Assembly: GCA_964019155.1 (NCBI GenBank) | Contig: OZ025240.1 | Coordinates: 85,206,537 to 85,270,536, forward strand | DNA: 64,000 nucleotides | Direction of reading: 5' to 3' | From: Osedax fenrisi | Lineage: Eukaryota; Annelida; Polychaeta; Sabellida; Siboglinidae | Part shown: positions 27,001-35,429 of the stretch, one piece after another | How the letters are laid out: every line of letters starts with the position of its first letter | Position numbering within the stretch: the first letter of the stretch is position 1 | The notes under the pieces: model-generated | Database searches by the model: none | Told to the model about the DNA's origin: nothing | Seen by the model: only the letters and a program-made list of their open reading frames with translations | Translations under genes and position numbers: made by a program

Positions 27001-27269
27001 TATTTGAATATTCATTAATTATAAATAAATTAAAGAAATAATAAATGTCAATATATATATATATATATACTATTATTAATATCTGCATAATATCAACTAT
27101 TCGTTTACTAAGGGTTAACTACAACTAGTAGCACCCTAACACCCTAATCCCCATCATATAATAGCACAATATAACTAACCATCGGAGGCATGAGATAGAT
27201 GAACAAAGTTGGAGTGACCATGTTATCCGAATTATTCGAAGTGAAGTTCGCGTAACTTATATTCTCCAT
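4477..27269 (-). CDS. Class A (rhodopsin-like) GPCR gene, six exons seen, 3'-incomplete
   Basis: Gene model joined by eye from six exons on the minus strand: 27269-27180, 21052-20988, 15569-15446, 10556-10428, 7982-7891 and 4603-4477 (627 nt, 209 codons). Every junction has GT..AG ends and matching phase (0, 2, 0, 0, 2), which is hard to get by chance. The product is a seven-transmembrane receptor up to TM5: an N-terminus with NIS and NFT glycosylation sites, TM1 with GN, TM2 with LYLRALSVCD, a Cys before TM3, FDRYLRVCYP at the end of TM3, a Cys in extracellular loop 2 and GLP in TM5. The style is that of invertebrate neuropeptide (FMRFamide-like) receptors, but the ligand cannot be told. TM4 lacks the usual Trp. 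TM6-TM7 are not in the window. Introns total about 22 kb and are filled with mobile elements. Confidence 0.88.
5050..5272 (-). repeat. SINE family 2, longer copy
   Basis: On the minus strand: tRNA-like head with B box (GATTCGACTCC), then CAGTTCTTGTTTTTCTCTTG, body, and TATAACATGTAAAAGTCTATG near the left end. Distinct from family 1 in body and tail. Also in the GPCR intron. Confidence 0.7.
5344..5940 (+). pseudogene. Possible LINE ORF1 relic (small coiled-coil frame)
   Basis: ATG 5344 opens 48 codons (MAISNKQINTRINELIQSII, then TREIQDLKKDTRALKKRDK) ending at TAA 5490. Heptad-like Ile/Leu spacing predicts a coiled coil. Beyond the stop the sequence keeps an Asn/Asp/Ile-rich protein-like character to about 5940 with more stops. 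This is how non-LTR ORF1 proteins start, but no zinc knuckle is seen. It could be chance AT-rich coding. Confidence 0.35.
6086..7874 (+). repeat. G-rich 13-bp minisatellite, about 135 units
   Basis: Unit NTATTAGGGAGGG where N is G, T or A, with variants. Runs of three to four G on the plus strand every six bases predict G-quadruplexes; TTAGGG is included, but telomere units are not repeated exactly. Longer repeats of repeats (period about 320 bp, marked by GGGGAGTGTTATTGGGG) show later duplication. It lies in the intron between GPCR exons 5 and 6, ending 16 bp from exon 5, and would be C-rich in the transcript. Confidence 0.96.
7891..7982 (-). CDS. GPCR exon 5: TM4
   Basis: A 92-nt exon after acceptor GTTGAACAG, with a branch-point-like CGTTAAC just upstream. 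It encodes a strongly hydrophobic segment starting ILIAVSIVFACVLYSYVFFI and ending ELPFGN, then two bases of a split Arg codon. The donor is GTTAGT. A 1.8-kb minisatellite starts within about 20 nt of this donor on the intron side. Confidence 0.85.
8218..8500 (+). repeat. SINE family 1, very degenerate copy
   Basis: Recognisable head GCAGTTGTCTAAGGCATCA (A box region), and body text matching other copies near 8440 (GTGGATGTGATGAAAG). The B box has decayed. Old copy in the intron between GPCR exons 4 and 5. Confidence 0.6.
8655..9775 (+). mobile_element. Arm-and-core element B (arm motif CAATTGACCCATATT)
   Basis: Left arm 8655-8870 and right arm 9475-9775 are filled with ATGGGTCAATTGACCCAT-type words, in both orientations. 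The core 8880-9470 is shared with elements A and C (for example CAATATAATTATGATTACAA near 9164). Flanked by (TA)n on both sides. Occupies the intron between GPCR exons 4 and 5. Confidence 0.75.
9780..10427. other. GPCR intron, AT-rich
   Basis: (TA)n near 9980-10015; otherwise unrecognised AT-rich DNA up to exon 4. Confidence 0.6.
10428..10556 (-). CDS. GPCR exon 4: TM3 and DRY motif
   Basis: Forty-three codons in phase 0 on both sides (acceptor CTACACAG, donor GTAAGA). The peptide runs TTVYMFRLCGLLSIWNVLGF, then TFDRYLRVCYPNQ, then HLTAVK. DRY at the cytoplasmic end of TM3 is the strongest single identifier of the rhodopsin-like family. The following basic stretch is intracellular loop 2. 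Confidence 0.92.
10557..11458. other. GPCR intron with TA tracts and small inverted repeats
   Basis: (TA)n at 10583-10617. Near-palindrome at 11023-11060 (arms AAACATGTATACATA). Repeated AGGCTATA and ATATTCCTAA words in both orientations at 11060-11260. No coding. Confidence 0.6.
11459..11835 (+). repeat. AT-rich interspersed repeat F, copy 2
   Basis: Begins after (ATT)n with ATCAGATGTAGGCAATACCA and contains GTTTATCGAGACAATTACA. Later text TTCCTGTTTACATA matches copy 1. Confidence 0.65.
12337..12946 (-). mobile_element. TIR element E, copy 2
   Basis: Reverse orientation: ends GTGTCCGTATTCGGGCACTG..GGTTACTTTTCC on the right. About 610 bp. Has the AATACGGACAC words on both sides. Confidence 0.8.
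13050..14060 (-). pseudogene. Degenerate LINE reverse transcriptase
   Basis: Minus-strand blocks include GVLQGTILGPICFLI, HINDY and FADDTTLYFDDCNQVF, separated by frameshifts. FADD is the RT catalytic box. Upstream (higher coordinates) fragments also look like RT fingers. CR1/Jockey-like. Located in the intron between GPCR exons 3 and 4. Confidence 0.78.
14061..15156. other. GPCR intron, AT-rich with microsatellites
   Basis: (TA)n at about 14648, 14875 and 15120; the 13-bp repeat at 14474. Nothing else recognised. Confidence 0.6.
14474..14525 (+). repeat. Short tandem repeat, unit GTGTACCTATTAG
   Basis: Four copies, 13-14 bp each, one with AAG for AGG. Confidence 0.85.
15157..15368 (-). repeat. 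SINE family 1, lacking the tRNA-like head
   Basis: Tail (TTGTTATTG) at the left and body to the GTCCGGACC region at the right; stops before the A box. 5'-truncated copy, adjacent to GPCR exon 3 in its intron. Confidence 0.85.
15446..15569 (-). CDS. GPCR exon 3: TM2 to start of TM3
   Basis: A 124-nt exon after acceptor CCCACAG. It encodes LTSSLYLRALSVCDIGMLIA and continues to DAWCQ. Asp in SVCD is the conserved D2.50, and the Cys in DAWC is the Cys3.25 expected to form the disulfide with loop 2. The donor GTTCTT is weak but leaves phase 0, fitting exon 4. GC content is far above the flanking intron. Confidence 0.87.
15650..19000. other. Long GPCR intron stretch without recognised content
   Basis: A T-rich, TTTATATAT-rich section at 16800-17530 contains two similar passages (about 16790 and 17030). 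17560-18870 is somewhat richer in C on the plus strand and may be an unidentified old element. A protein-like phrase near 16500-16620 (KYNEDTWLEAVLTIHIST) could be decayed retroelement text, but I cannot place it. Confidence 0.45.
19180..19960 (+). mobile_element. Probable arm-and-core element D (arm motif TGCATATACACC)
   Basis: Left arm is a 61-62-bp tandem repeat (19180-19397, 3.5 units) with TGCATATACACCAATCTCC and CACCTATAAATACAACTTG. The core text TAATTATGATACAATTGTTG then GAAACTTGAATAAGAT matches element B near 9164-9210. The right arm (19640-19960) has AATGCACCTATT, TACACCTATC and TGCACACCTAAG. Less certain than A-C. Confidence 0.5.
19961..20739. other. GPCR intron, unrecognised
   Basis: AT-rich; no repeats or coding seen apart from short TA tracts near 20092 and 20396. 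Confidence 0.5.
20740..20975 (+). repeat. Degenerate hexamer CCTATA/CCTACA array beside GPCR exon 2
   Basis: Many ACCTATAC and ACCTACAC words over about 230 bp, ending 13 bp from the 5' splice site of GPCR exon 2. In the transcript it reads GGTATAGGTGTAG, rich in donor-like GT words. Confidence 0.8.
20988..21052 (-). CDS. GPCR exon 2: TM1 with GN motif
   Basis: A 65-nt exon after acceptor TTACAG, encoding IIIGIIGNTMMYVTFSRSHLN plus two bases. GN is the TM1 hallmark (Asn1.50). The donor is GTTTGT, phase 2. With exon 3 the split codon becomes Arg, giving the intracellular loop 1 sequence SRSHLNRLTSS typical of peptide receptors. A plus-strand open frame over the same bases is a shadow. Confidence 0.85.
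21053..22239. other. GPCR intron 1, AT-rich
   Basis: Two (TA)n tracts (21126-21180, 21372-21402). 21540-22200 is A-rich and might be a decayed relative of repeat F, without a clear match. Confidence 0.5.
22240..22800 (-). pseudogene. 3' end of a LINE ORF2 (CR1/Jockey-like)
   Basis: Frame from 22769 reads MNKKSLLSIYYSLFHSHLQY then MQCITILQNIFIRVIYYLNN, the post-RT segment typical of CR1/Jockey-type elements. 5'-truncated. The left part is more decayed. A TIR element adjoins at 22804. Confidence 0.7.
22804..23100 (+). mobile_element. TIR element E, 3'-truncated copy
   Basis: TA|GGGGAAAGTAACCGAATACG at the left, internal text parallel to the copy at 36847 for about 300 bp, then lost. Confidence 0.78.
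23101..23939. other. GPCR intron 1, AT-rich
   Basis: TA tracts at 23253 and 23909; no coding. Confidence 0.6.
23940..23999. repeat. Perfect 60-nt palindrome between TA tracts
   Basis: Arms TGTATAAATATGA-type text with centre CTATATATAG, no spacer, flanked by (TA)n on both sides. Confidence 0.93.
24289..24960 (+). mobile_element. Non-autonomous element with TTAA target site (piggyBac-like)
   Basis: 672 bp bounded by TTAA on both sides, with inverted ends GGGGATCCCGCACAT and ATGTGCGGGATCCCC. TTAA duplication is the hallmark of piggyBac-type insertion. No transposase frame inside. Confidence 0.78.
25380..26075 (+). repeat. Repeated CGTACGAGGTAATTTCG motifs with shared AT-rich spacer
   Basis: CGTACGAGGTAATTTCG at 25398 and 25910, and the inverse CGAAATTACCTCGTAC near 25530. 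An AT-rich segment (CTATAATTATACAGTTCTTA at about 25432 and a near copy at about 25974) follows two of them. Also three GATAGGGCTAACTC-type words near 26027-26065. Looks like another motif-bearing repeat. Confidence 0.6.
26365..26674 (+). repeat. SINE family 1, full-length tRNA-derived copy
   Basis: Head with A box TGGCTCAGTTGATAAGG and B box GGTTCGAGCC, the internal RNA polymerase III promoter of a tRNA-derived SINE. Then a unique body of about 190 bp ending GGATGGGATGAAAGGACTCC and an A-rich tail (AAATAAAA). This is the best reference copy in the window. Confidence 0.93.
26675..27179. other. GPCR intron 1, near exon 1
   Basis: AT-rich, TA tract at 27053. A short TTAGGG-like pair (on the minus strand) lies just downstream of the exon 1 donor near 27110-27155. 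Confidence 0.55.
27180..27269 (-). CDS. GPCR exon 1: start codon, extracellular N-terminus, start of TM1
   Basis: Thirty codons beginning MENISYANFTSNNSDNM and ending LFIYLMPPM. N-glycosylation sequons are NIS (3-5) and NFT (8-10). No signal peptide is visible, which is usual for class A receptors. The ATG at 27269-27267 is the first in this open frame. The donor reads GTTAGT and leaves phase 0, matching exon 2. Confidence 0.78.
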
Positions 27270-27355
27270 TATCCTAGAAATATATTATATTTTATAAATA
27301 ATCATTAATATCTGCTATATTGAATAATATTTAGTTAGTTATAAGATATGTATTT

Positions 27356-27407
<52 letters not shown>

Positions 27408-27818
27408 ATATATATATATATATATATAATTATATTTAGAAAATCATTCAATAAATTCGAGTTTCGAGAAATTAGAAATTCTATGAATGAAGTATCTCAA
27501 GGTTCTAATATTAATACATTACATTACTTGCTAGTAGTATATTGACGAATAAAGAATAAATCAAACTAATTGTTTGTCTATTCTAATAAAATGAATCCCA
27601 TCGCTAAATATATGACAAGTAGGTCATATCTATTTTCTATATTAATTTGTCATTTATTAAAGATATTATTTATATATATATATATATATTATATATATAT
27701 ATAATACAAATATTTAATGATTGATTAATTATATTAATAATACAAAATAATATTACTAGTAATATCAGTGTTTTTGTTAACACTCATATTGATAAAGTAT
27801 ACGATATACGATATAATA
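27270..27818. other. Upstream of the GPCR start codon
   Basis: Would hold the 5' untranslated region or promoter if transcription starts nearby. Dominated by (TA)n at 27357-27430 and 27672-27700. No promoter motif can be told from the background. Confidence 0.4.
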
Positions 27819-28969
27819 GGGGAAGGTAACCGAATACGGACACTCTCGGTATATCAGAAACTATTAATTCTACAAAATAAAGTATTGATTAAAATATCCA
27901 TAATTATATAAATATTCTAAATAAGTATTTTCTATTTTTTAATTATTCAAAATAGGGCTTATATATTAAATAAACTTATGTTTTTTATTACGTTTTTAAA
28001 TATATGAAAAAAAATGTCAACTTAGCTCAACCTTCTCAAGAAAATAAAAATATATCGATATTAAACATAACAATATATTATTAAAAACTAAAACATTATA
28101 TACATTATATACATAATTACTATATTTGTTATCAACTATTAATTAAGCTATAAACATATATCTAGATGTCATATAAATCCCTAACACGGACACTCTATAG
28201 AGTTATAATTAACTATAATATCGACATGCACGTAATATCGACACTCTAGAGATCTCCTAATATAATTCCAATCAAAAAATAATGAATGTATTAAATGTTA
28301 ATCAATATAATTCTAATTCATATAAGTATATATTTTTTTTTAATATTTATATTTTTTAATTATAAACACTGATTTTCTCGTTACCACTCAATTAAAAAAT
28401 TGTTTGAAGTACAATATCAATTTTCATCATTAACAAATGTAGGTATTTTAAATATTTATAATAAATCTTATATTGATATCGACACTCTAGAGATCTCCTA
28501 ATATAATTCCAATCAAAAAATAATGAATGTATTAAATGTTAATCAATATAATTCTAATTCATATAAGTATATATTTTTTTTTAATATTTATATTTTTTAA
28601 TTATAAACACTGATTTTCTCGTTACCACTCAATTAAAAAATTGTTTGAAGTACAATATCAATTTTCATCATTAACAAATGTAGGTATTTTAAATATTTAT
28701 AATAAATCTTATATTTTTCATAATTTGTTACAAAGTTATAAACTTTTACCTAAGCAACATACATTTTCATAAATGTCACCCTAATTGTACATAATATCGA
28801 CACCCCTCTTATATCAGAGTTAAACAAACTAAATGAAATGTTAAAATAGCTATTATATGTATATACCTACTTAATACTTATAAATAAAATTTGTAAATAT
28901 TTAATTGAGAAATAATAAAGTGATGGTGATGTATTGTTAGGGTGTCGGTATTCGAGTACTCTTCTCCCC
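27819..28969 (+). mobile_element. TIR element E, composite with a divergent subfamily
   Basis: Left end GGGGAAGGTAACCGAATACG, right end TCGAGTACTCTTCTCCCC then TA. The left part has AATACGGACAC motifs, the middle and right have AATATCGACAC motifs. A 241-bp tandem duplication is inside. Best read as a subfamily copy nested in, or recombined with, a typical E copy. Confidence 0.72.
28235..28716 (+). repeat. Tandem duplication, 2 x 241 bp, apparently identical
   Basis: 28235-28475 and 28476-28716 read the same base for base. Begins ATATCGACACTCTAGAG. So young a duplication within an old transposon could be real or an assembly error. Confidence 0.85.
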
Positions 28970-29559
28970 TATATTCTCTAGTAACATAATTAGTATTGCT
29001 GATTTAAGGATATAAATATTGTAGTAATTAATAGGAATTCTAATTAACTACAGTTCAGTGAGAGTTAATATGTTTCAGGTGAACATTTATTTTTGAAATG
29101 ATAATTTTATAACCATATGTATCATTAAACTATGATAATATTATATATGATATATAATTCTTTATAGAAATTTAGAATATTAAAGTACATTTATTTATTA
29201 ATAACTATATGTAACTATAATCGAATAACTTACATCCCAACTCAAACACATACATACTCACATAAATATAGAATAACACACTAACTCATACAAACCTATA
29301 GGTATACATATACATAAAGTAGTATGTTATCCTTACACACAAACATATACATATACACAGAAATGTATATATATATATATATAAGACAGAAGTTACTAAA
29401 AATATATTGCAAACAATAAACACAAATATTACAACTAATGTAAATAAAACATTACAAATAAATAAAAATAAAATTGAAAGTATCAAAACAGTAATAATTT
29501 ATATTATGACAATTTAAAATGATGACAACTTTTATGATAGAAAACTAAACGAAAAGAGT
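28970..29559. other. AT-rich intergenic DNA
   Basis: Some ACACATACA repeats at 29230-29360; no coding. Confidence 0.55.
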
Positions 29560-32400
29560 AAAATAACAGAAATTACTAAAATATTAAATATTTCTATTTA
29601 TATAAAATGTGTTTATTGTTATAATTTAGGAAAGATTAGGAAATATTAGGAAATATTAGGAACTTATTATGATAACTCAACTATAAAACCATTACATCTA
29701 TAACAGATTATTCAAAGAGATATATTCCTAGTAAATATACTGCAAATAAAAAATAATATTTTAAACACATTGATTTTTTTTAAGGTGCAGGAACCTGAAA
29801 GACCAATGTCTTATTTTGTAGCAATTTGATTACGAAGAAAAACGAAAATGAATACTAAATGAAAAAAAGAATGACATTAAATTACTCCAATAAACTATAT
29901 TTATCTATATATCTATATTTCAAAATAATATAGTAAATACAAATTAAAAGAGTTTAATATCCCTAGTAAACAAGCAAATGATAACTTGATAGAAGGTTAT
30001 CGGTATAAAGTAAAAACTAAATAAAAAATAAAAGTATATTAGCATATAACCAAAGAAAATAATCTAATCTGTATGCATATAAGAAGTATAAATAATAACG
30101 TTGATGATTTAATTGATTTTATATAATATAGTAAACATATAGATATCAACTTTGTTATCGAGACATGTTTAAACTACATTAATGATAATAACTTAAATAT
30201 TCCAGTATATAATCTGATAACAAATAATATAATAAAAGGTAAGGTGGAGTTGCTATGTATATTCATAATTGTATACAATATAAAAAAGTTAATAATCCGT
30301 ATAATACTATTGATAAATTAGAATCTTTGATATTCAAGTTAAAATAGTTTATAATTAATTTTAATGAGATTATAATAACTTAAAATTAAAAAAAGCCCTT
30401 ATTGATTGCAATGACATCAATGAATTTATATGTAATATGTATAGCAATAATATACAGAAATTACTATAAAATAGTAATATTATTATTATTATAGGAGATC
30501 TTAATATTAATATTAATAGCAACATATATAATTACATATAACCTATCAATATCTATTGTAAACCTATCTAATATATATTGTAAATCTAAATATTTATTAG
30601 ATTTTAGTAACATTGACATATGTCAATGTATTCATATGAATTCAATATTCAATATTCATATGAATATAATTAAAATTGTTTTTTTAATTTTGATCCACTT
30701 ACTTACATTTTTAACTTAAAATTATTAATTAATAATGTGTACCTCTACTATTCCAGATAACATGAAAATATCAGTAATAACCCCCTGTTTAAGAAAAGAA
30801 AAACATATGATACAAATAACTATAGACCGATTTAGGCAATCGGTGCCTTATTATCTCAATTTTCAAAGATTTTAAAGAAAATAATTTCTAATAGATTTCA
30901 CAATTTTATTGACAAACATAATTTATTATATGCCAAACAATATGATTTTATTAAAAATTCTTCAACTTCGTACGCACTCTATTTACTTATTGAATGAAAC
31001 TTAGAAAGAAATAATAAATTAGCCTCATTATCTATAGATCTAAAAAAAAAAGAATTTTATCTTGTAGATTCTATTATACAAATTAAACTGTTATTATTTT
31101 AGGGGTAATACTAATCGTTTAATTGAGAGCTATCTGCAAGATCGAATGTTATCAACTAGAAAAGATAACGAACTTTCTGGAAGATGTATCATCAATGTGG
31201 TAGGTACCTTACTTTTTATTTTATATATAAATGATATTCATATGACTTTACATAATTTAAATATAAATTATAATCTGATACTTGTTGCAGACGATACATC
31301 GGTTATTAAGAGTGAACCAAGTAATAAGACTCTTTGCAAAAGTTTAAATTTAGTTATTTTAAATGTACATGAATATTTCACTAATAATAGATTAATATTT
31401 AATATTGATAAAACAAAAGTGCTACCTTATAAAGATACAAATATTATTAATAGTATCAATTAATTCTACTGAAATATGTTTAGTATCAAGTTATACCTTT
31501 ATTTGGGTTATTTTAGATAATAATTAAAATTTTAATGAACATATAAGAAAAATACAATTGAAGTTATCACATGCATGTTATATATATATATTAAGAAATC
31601 TGAGTTATTTACCAATATATATTTTAAAGCTACTTAACAATTCTTTGCCTCATATCATGTATTGTTTAGAAATTTAGGGAAATCATTTCAATAATAACAT
31701 ATATATTTAATAACAATTTATTTCAACTCTACACAAAAAGGCTGTTCGAATTGTAAATAAAACTATCTTTAAAAGTATTAATAATATTTTTATTTTTATT
31801 AATACTAACAATTTATTTTTATGTTCTAATATATTAAAATTTAAAGATTTAATAACTTATAAAAATATTTTATTCATGCACAATGTACACTTAAAGAAAT
31901 TCCCAAGCAGAATATCATTATTATTATAATTCTTTTCATAATTTCAAATTACTTTATATAAAATCAAGCCGTCATCATAAATCATTATCATTTAAAGGCC
32001 CTAAATCATGGAATAATTTATGTCTGAATACATTATTATTTACAAAAATTTATATAAGAAACTTAAAAAAAATATTAAAAAAAACATATTTTATAAAAAT
32101 ATGAAAATCAATTAAACGATTTATTTTATTATTTTTTACGGGTATTATTTATTAAACTTTCAGCTTGTTTTTTTTAGTTTTTATTTTTGTCATTTTATTA
32201 GTTCAGCTATTCTATTCCTTTTGTAGTTTGGCATTAATAATTCAACTCGTTTTTGTGATTTGTTATATAACTTTACTTCTTTATTTTTAAACTTGACTTA
32301 TTGTTACATATTTTTATTTTTTACATCTTAATTATTTATATTTACATTTTTTAACTATTGAGAATCTAACTTATCTAGAATACGATGATTGAGGAAGTTA
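29560..32400 (+). pseudogene. Long degenerate LINE with endonuclease and reverse transcriptase
   Basis: The only sizeable non-LTR copy with parts in order. A zinc-knuckle-like CVYCYNLGK near 29610 suggests ORF1. Endonuclease-like text near 30140-30270 (FVIETC, then GGVAMYIHN) is followed by RT blocks at 31146-31463 (LLFILYINDI, LVADDTSV) and a C-terminal region to about 32100. Many frameshifts and stops, so inactive. CR1/Jockey-like. Confidence 0.78.
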
Positions 32401-32559
32401 TCGCAAAAAAAAACAAATACATTTGTTTATTAACTTCTCCATTTGTTCATGATCATGATTTACAACATGAAATAATAAATCTGATTTATTTATATATATA
32501 TATATATAGTGAGTGCGGATAATAAATATTGCTAAACTATAAGCATACCTATATGGTCG

Positions 32560-32935
32560 GCACTAAAACGAAGACTGATACAACACACACTATCATCCGG
32601 TTATCGGCATCGAGCGCCGTCTACCTTGGTTTATAGAGGCGGTAGTTTCTCGCATCGTTTTCATAATCGTCATAACCGCGCGTGATTTCAGTATGTTTAG
32701 CCTCCGCGTGGTGGCGTTGGTGGTGGTCGCGTCATCATCGTCGTCATGGTAACGGCGATATGCGTCGTTAACCTAACTACCCGGGCGCGCTATTATGTAT
32801 TTATATCCGGCGTCCCGTTAATTAATTATAGCGGTCACGTGGTAGCCTGCGATTGCGTAGTTATGTGCGCGTGTATGCGGCGTGTTCGTGTGTGCGTGCG
32901 TGTGTGTGTGCGTGTGTGCGGTGCTAATTAGCGAG
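32560..32935 (+). other. GC-rich, CpG-containing island with a possible signal-peptide exon
   Basis: The only extended GC-rich stretch without a recognised exon. ATG 32693 opens MFSLRVVALVVVASSSSS, a signal-peptide-like frame that meets a donor GTAACG at 32749 in phase 2. A minus-strand frame nearby (MTIMKTMRETTASINQ) also meets a GTAGAC donor. It could be a bidirectional promoter with first exons, or chance. The (GT)n at 32888-32920 is a microsatellite. Confidence 0.3.
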
Positions 32936-33186
32936 TCAATTACGTACGCGTTGTTATTTTCCGATGATAAACGATAATGTAAGTCGATACATTTGCCTAT
33001 TATCGACAATATTTAATAGTGTTAACCAATAATGTCCATGTCACACCGAATAAATCGGCCTATTTTTGACAGATATCGTATCGATTTGTTAACGATTCTC
33101 TCGCTGTGACACCACCACCTATATTACTTCGATTGTATATATGTTAATATATTCTAATTACACATATAACTAAAGTTACTAGAATC

Positions 33187-33219
<33 letters not shown>

Positions 33220-33340
33220 CCCCTATCTATATCTATATATGTATGTATTAATATAATGTATGTCATTATTTCAATTCACTATATTCTCCAATCCTCGTCC
33301 TAATTAATTGTTGGGTAATTTGATATACATTAATATATAT

Positions 33341-33621
33341 AGTTATTGTTATTGTTATTTATGTGGAGTCCTTTCATCCCATCCAGGAACTTAGATGAAT
33401 TTTTCACTTATAACCATATGGCACTAATGTACCTTCGAAACCGCGCTCATATTAAGGCATCCATGGTTTTAACAAGAACCAATACTTTATATATACACCA
33501 TTATACAAGATCACTTCTAAATATTATTGTAGACCTATTTTAATGGTCCGGACGGGGCTTGAACCCGCTTCAAACTGCTTGTGTGTCTGATGCATTAGCC
33601 AACTGAGTCACATATGCAGGT
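33341..33621 (-). repeat. SINE family 1, full-length
   Basis: Tail (ATTGTTATTG) on the left, head on the right with B box complement GCTTGAACCCG and A box complement GCATTAGCCAACTGAGTCAC. The tRNA head has a few substitutions. Sits 175 bp from another copy in the same orientation. Confidence 0.92.
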
Positions 33622-33624
33622 ATA

Positions 33625-33670
<46 letters not shown>

Positions 33671-33795
33671 GTATATATATATACCTTTTGTATATCTTGG
33701 TGTATATATCCTTGACATATCGCCAATTAGATCTTATTTTAATCCTATCTATTTCTTACCTGGCTACATGTTATATGTTCTCTATTTTACGTTAT

Positions 33796-34096
33796 GGTTA
33801 TTGTTATTGTTATTTTTATTTGGTGGAGTCCTTTCATCCCAACTAGGAACTTAGATGAAGTTTTCACTTATAACCATATATGGCTCTAATATCCCTTCGA
33901 AGCCGCTCTCATGCTAAGGCATCCATGGTTTTAACGAGAGCCGATCATTTATTTATACACAATTATATAAGATCACTTCTAAATAATATTTTAAGACCCA
34001 TTTTATAAAATTAAGTAATGGTCCGGACGAAGCTCGAACCCGTGTCCTACTGATTGTGTGTCTGACGCCTTAGCCACTGAGCCACACAGGCAGTTA
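33796..34096 (-). repeat. SINE family 1, full-length
   Basis: Very close to the consensus: B box complement GCTCGAACCC, A box complement GCCTTAGCCACTGAGCCAC, body and TTATTGTTATTG tail all present. Confidence 0.93.
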
Positions 34097-34135
34097 ACGT
34101 ACCTCCATCAATGATGTACAAGGCCTTGAGATGTA

Positions 34136-34537
34136 GGGGAGAGTGCTCTAATATCGACATGCACGTAATATCGATACCATAGAGATCTCCTAAAATATAA
34201 TTTCTATCGTAAAATAATTAATGTATGAAATGTTGATCAATATAATTCTAATTCATATAAATATACATTTTTTTTAAATACTAATCATTTTTTAAATTAT
34301 AATCAAAAAACTGAATTTGTCGTTATAACGCTATAGAGTACTCTACATTAAATTTGTGAACACCAATATCGATTCTCAATCGTTTTAAAATTTAGATATT
34401 TTATATTCATCTTATAGACCTTATTATATTTTACAATGTGCCGAAGATATATTGTATTTTTCATAATTTGTTGTAAAGTTATTAACGTTTATCTAATCAA
34501 CGTACATGTTCATAACACCGACACCCTTTCAATCATA
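34136..34537 (+). mobile_element. TIR element E, ATATCGAC subfamily, truncated
   Basis: Starts GGGGAGAGTGCTCTAATATC, then CGACATGCACGTAATATCGA, parallel to the 28.2-kb copy. No right terminus found. Confidence 0.7.
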
Positions 34538-34639
34538 TAATCAAGCAGTGTTATTTGTTTATAATTTGCGTACGTTATAATGATAGTCATTACATTAATA
34601 GATATACCTAATAATATACATATATAGCTATATATATGT

Positions 34640-34682
<43 letters not shown>

Positions 34683-34694
34683 TATGTATATATA

Positions 34695-35150
34695 CAGTCA
34701 ACTCTCGGTAGGTCGGAATACGGATAAGTCGGACTTCTCGATAAGTCGTACACATTTAGTTGGTTTGGTTGGATTTATATCTAGTTCCGTGTTAAATTAA
34801 TCGGATAAATCGGATAATATGGATAGGATAAGTCAGACTTTTCTATAAGTCGGACACATATTATAGTCATTTTTATGATTTTTATACTGGATAAGTCGGA
34901 CTTTTTATAAATTGTCAGAAATGTTTACTTTAAATAATGAATATTATAATTTTGGTAAGTAATATTAGTGAATACAACATTTTATGTTGTTGATTGTTGC
35001 ATAATTCCACATTTCGGTAACCATTTAACTCGCGCTGCGTATTTCATGTCATATTTGCATGATATTCTGAATATCGGATAAGTCGGACATCTCGCTAATT
35101 CGAACACTTTTCCCGGTCCTTTGCGAGTCCGACTTATCGGGAGTTGACTG
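34695..35150 (+). mobile_element. Pogo/Tigger-like MITE
   Basis: 456 bp flanked by TA, with ends CAGTCAACTCTCGGTAGG and the inverse of CAGTCAACTCCCGATAAG. Internal ATAAGTCGGAC words. This terminus and the TA site are typical of pogo/Tigger derivatives. No transposase. Confidence 0.87.
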
Positions 35151-35429
35151 TATTACAAAATAAATAACAATTATACAAATAATAAAATATGTAATTACAA
35201 AAATAGAAATATACACATGGCTATGCATTCAACATAGCGTGAAGCCGAAAATAATGTATGTATGCAGATATATCGATTACGTAACGAACGAATTTAATTT
35301 AATTCATTTCAATATAAATGTATATTTCATTAATCCTTATATTTGAAAACTTCAGTTTATAACATATATTATATATATATATATATATATAGTTTATATA
35401 CAGCTTAAATAATTTTTAACACTAAACTG

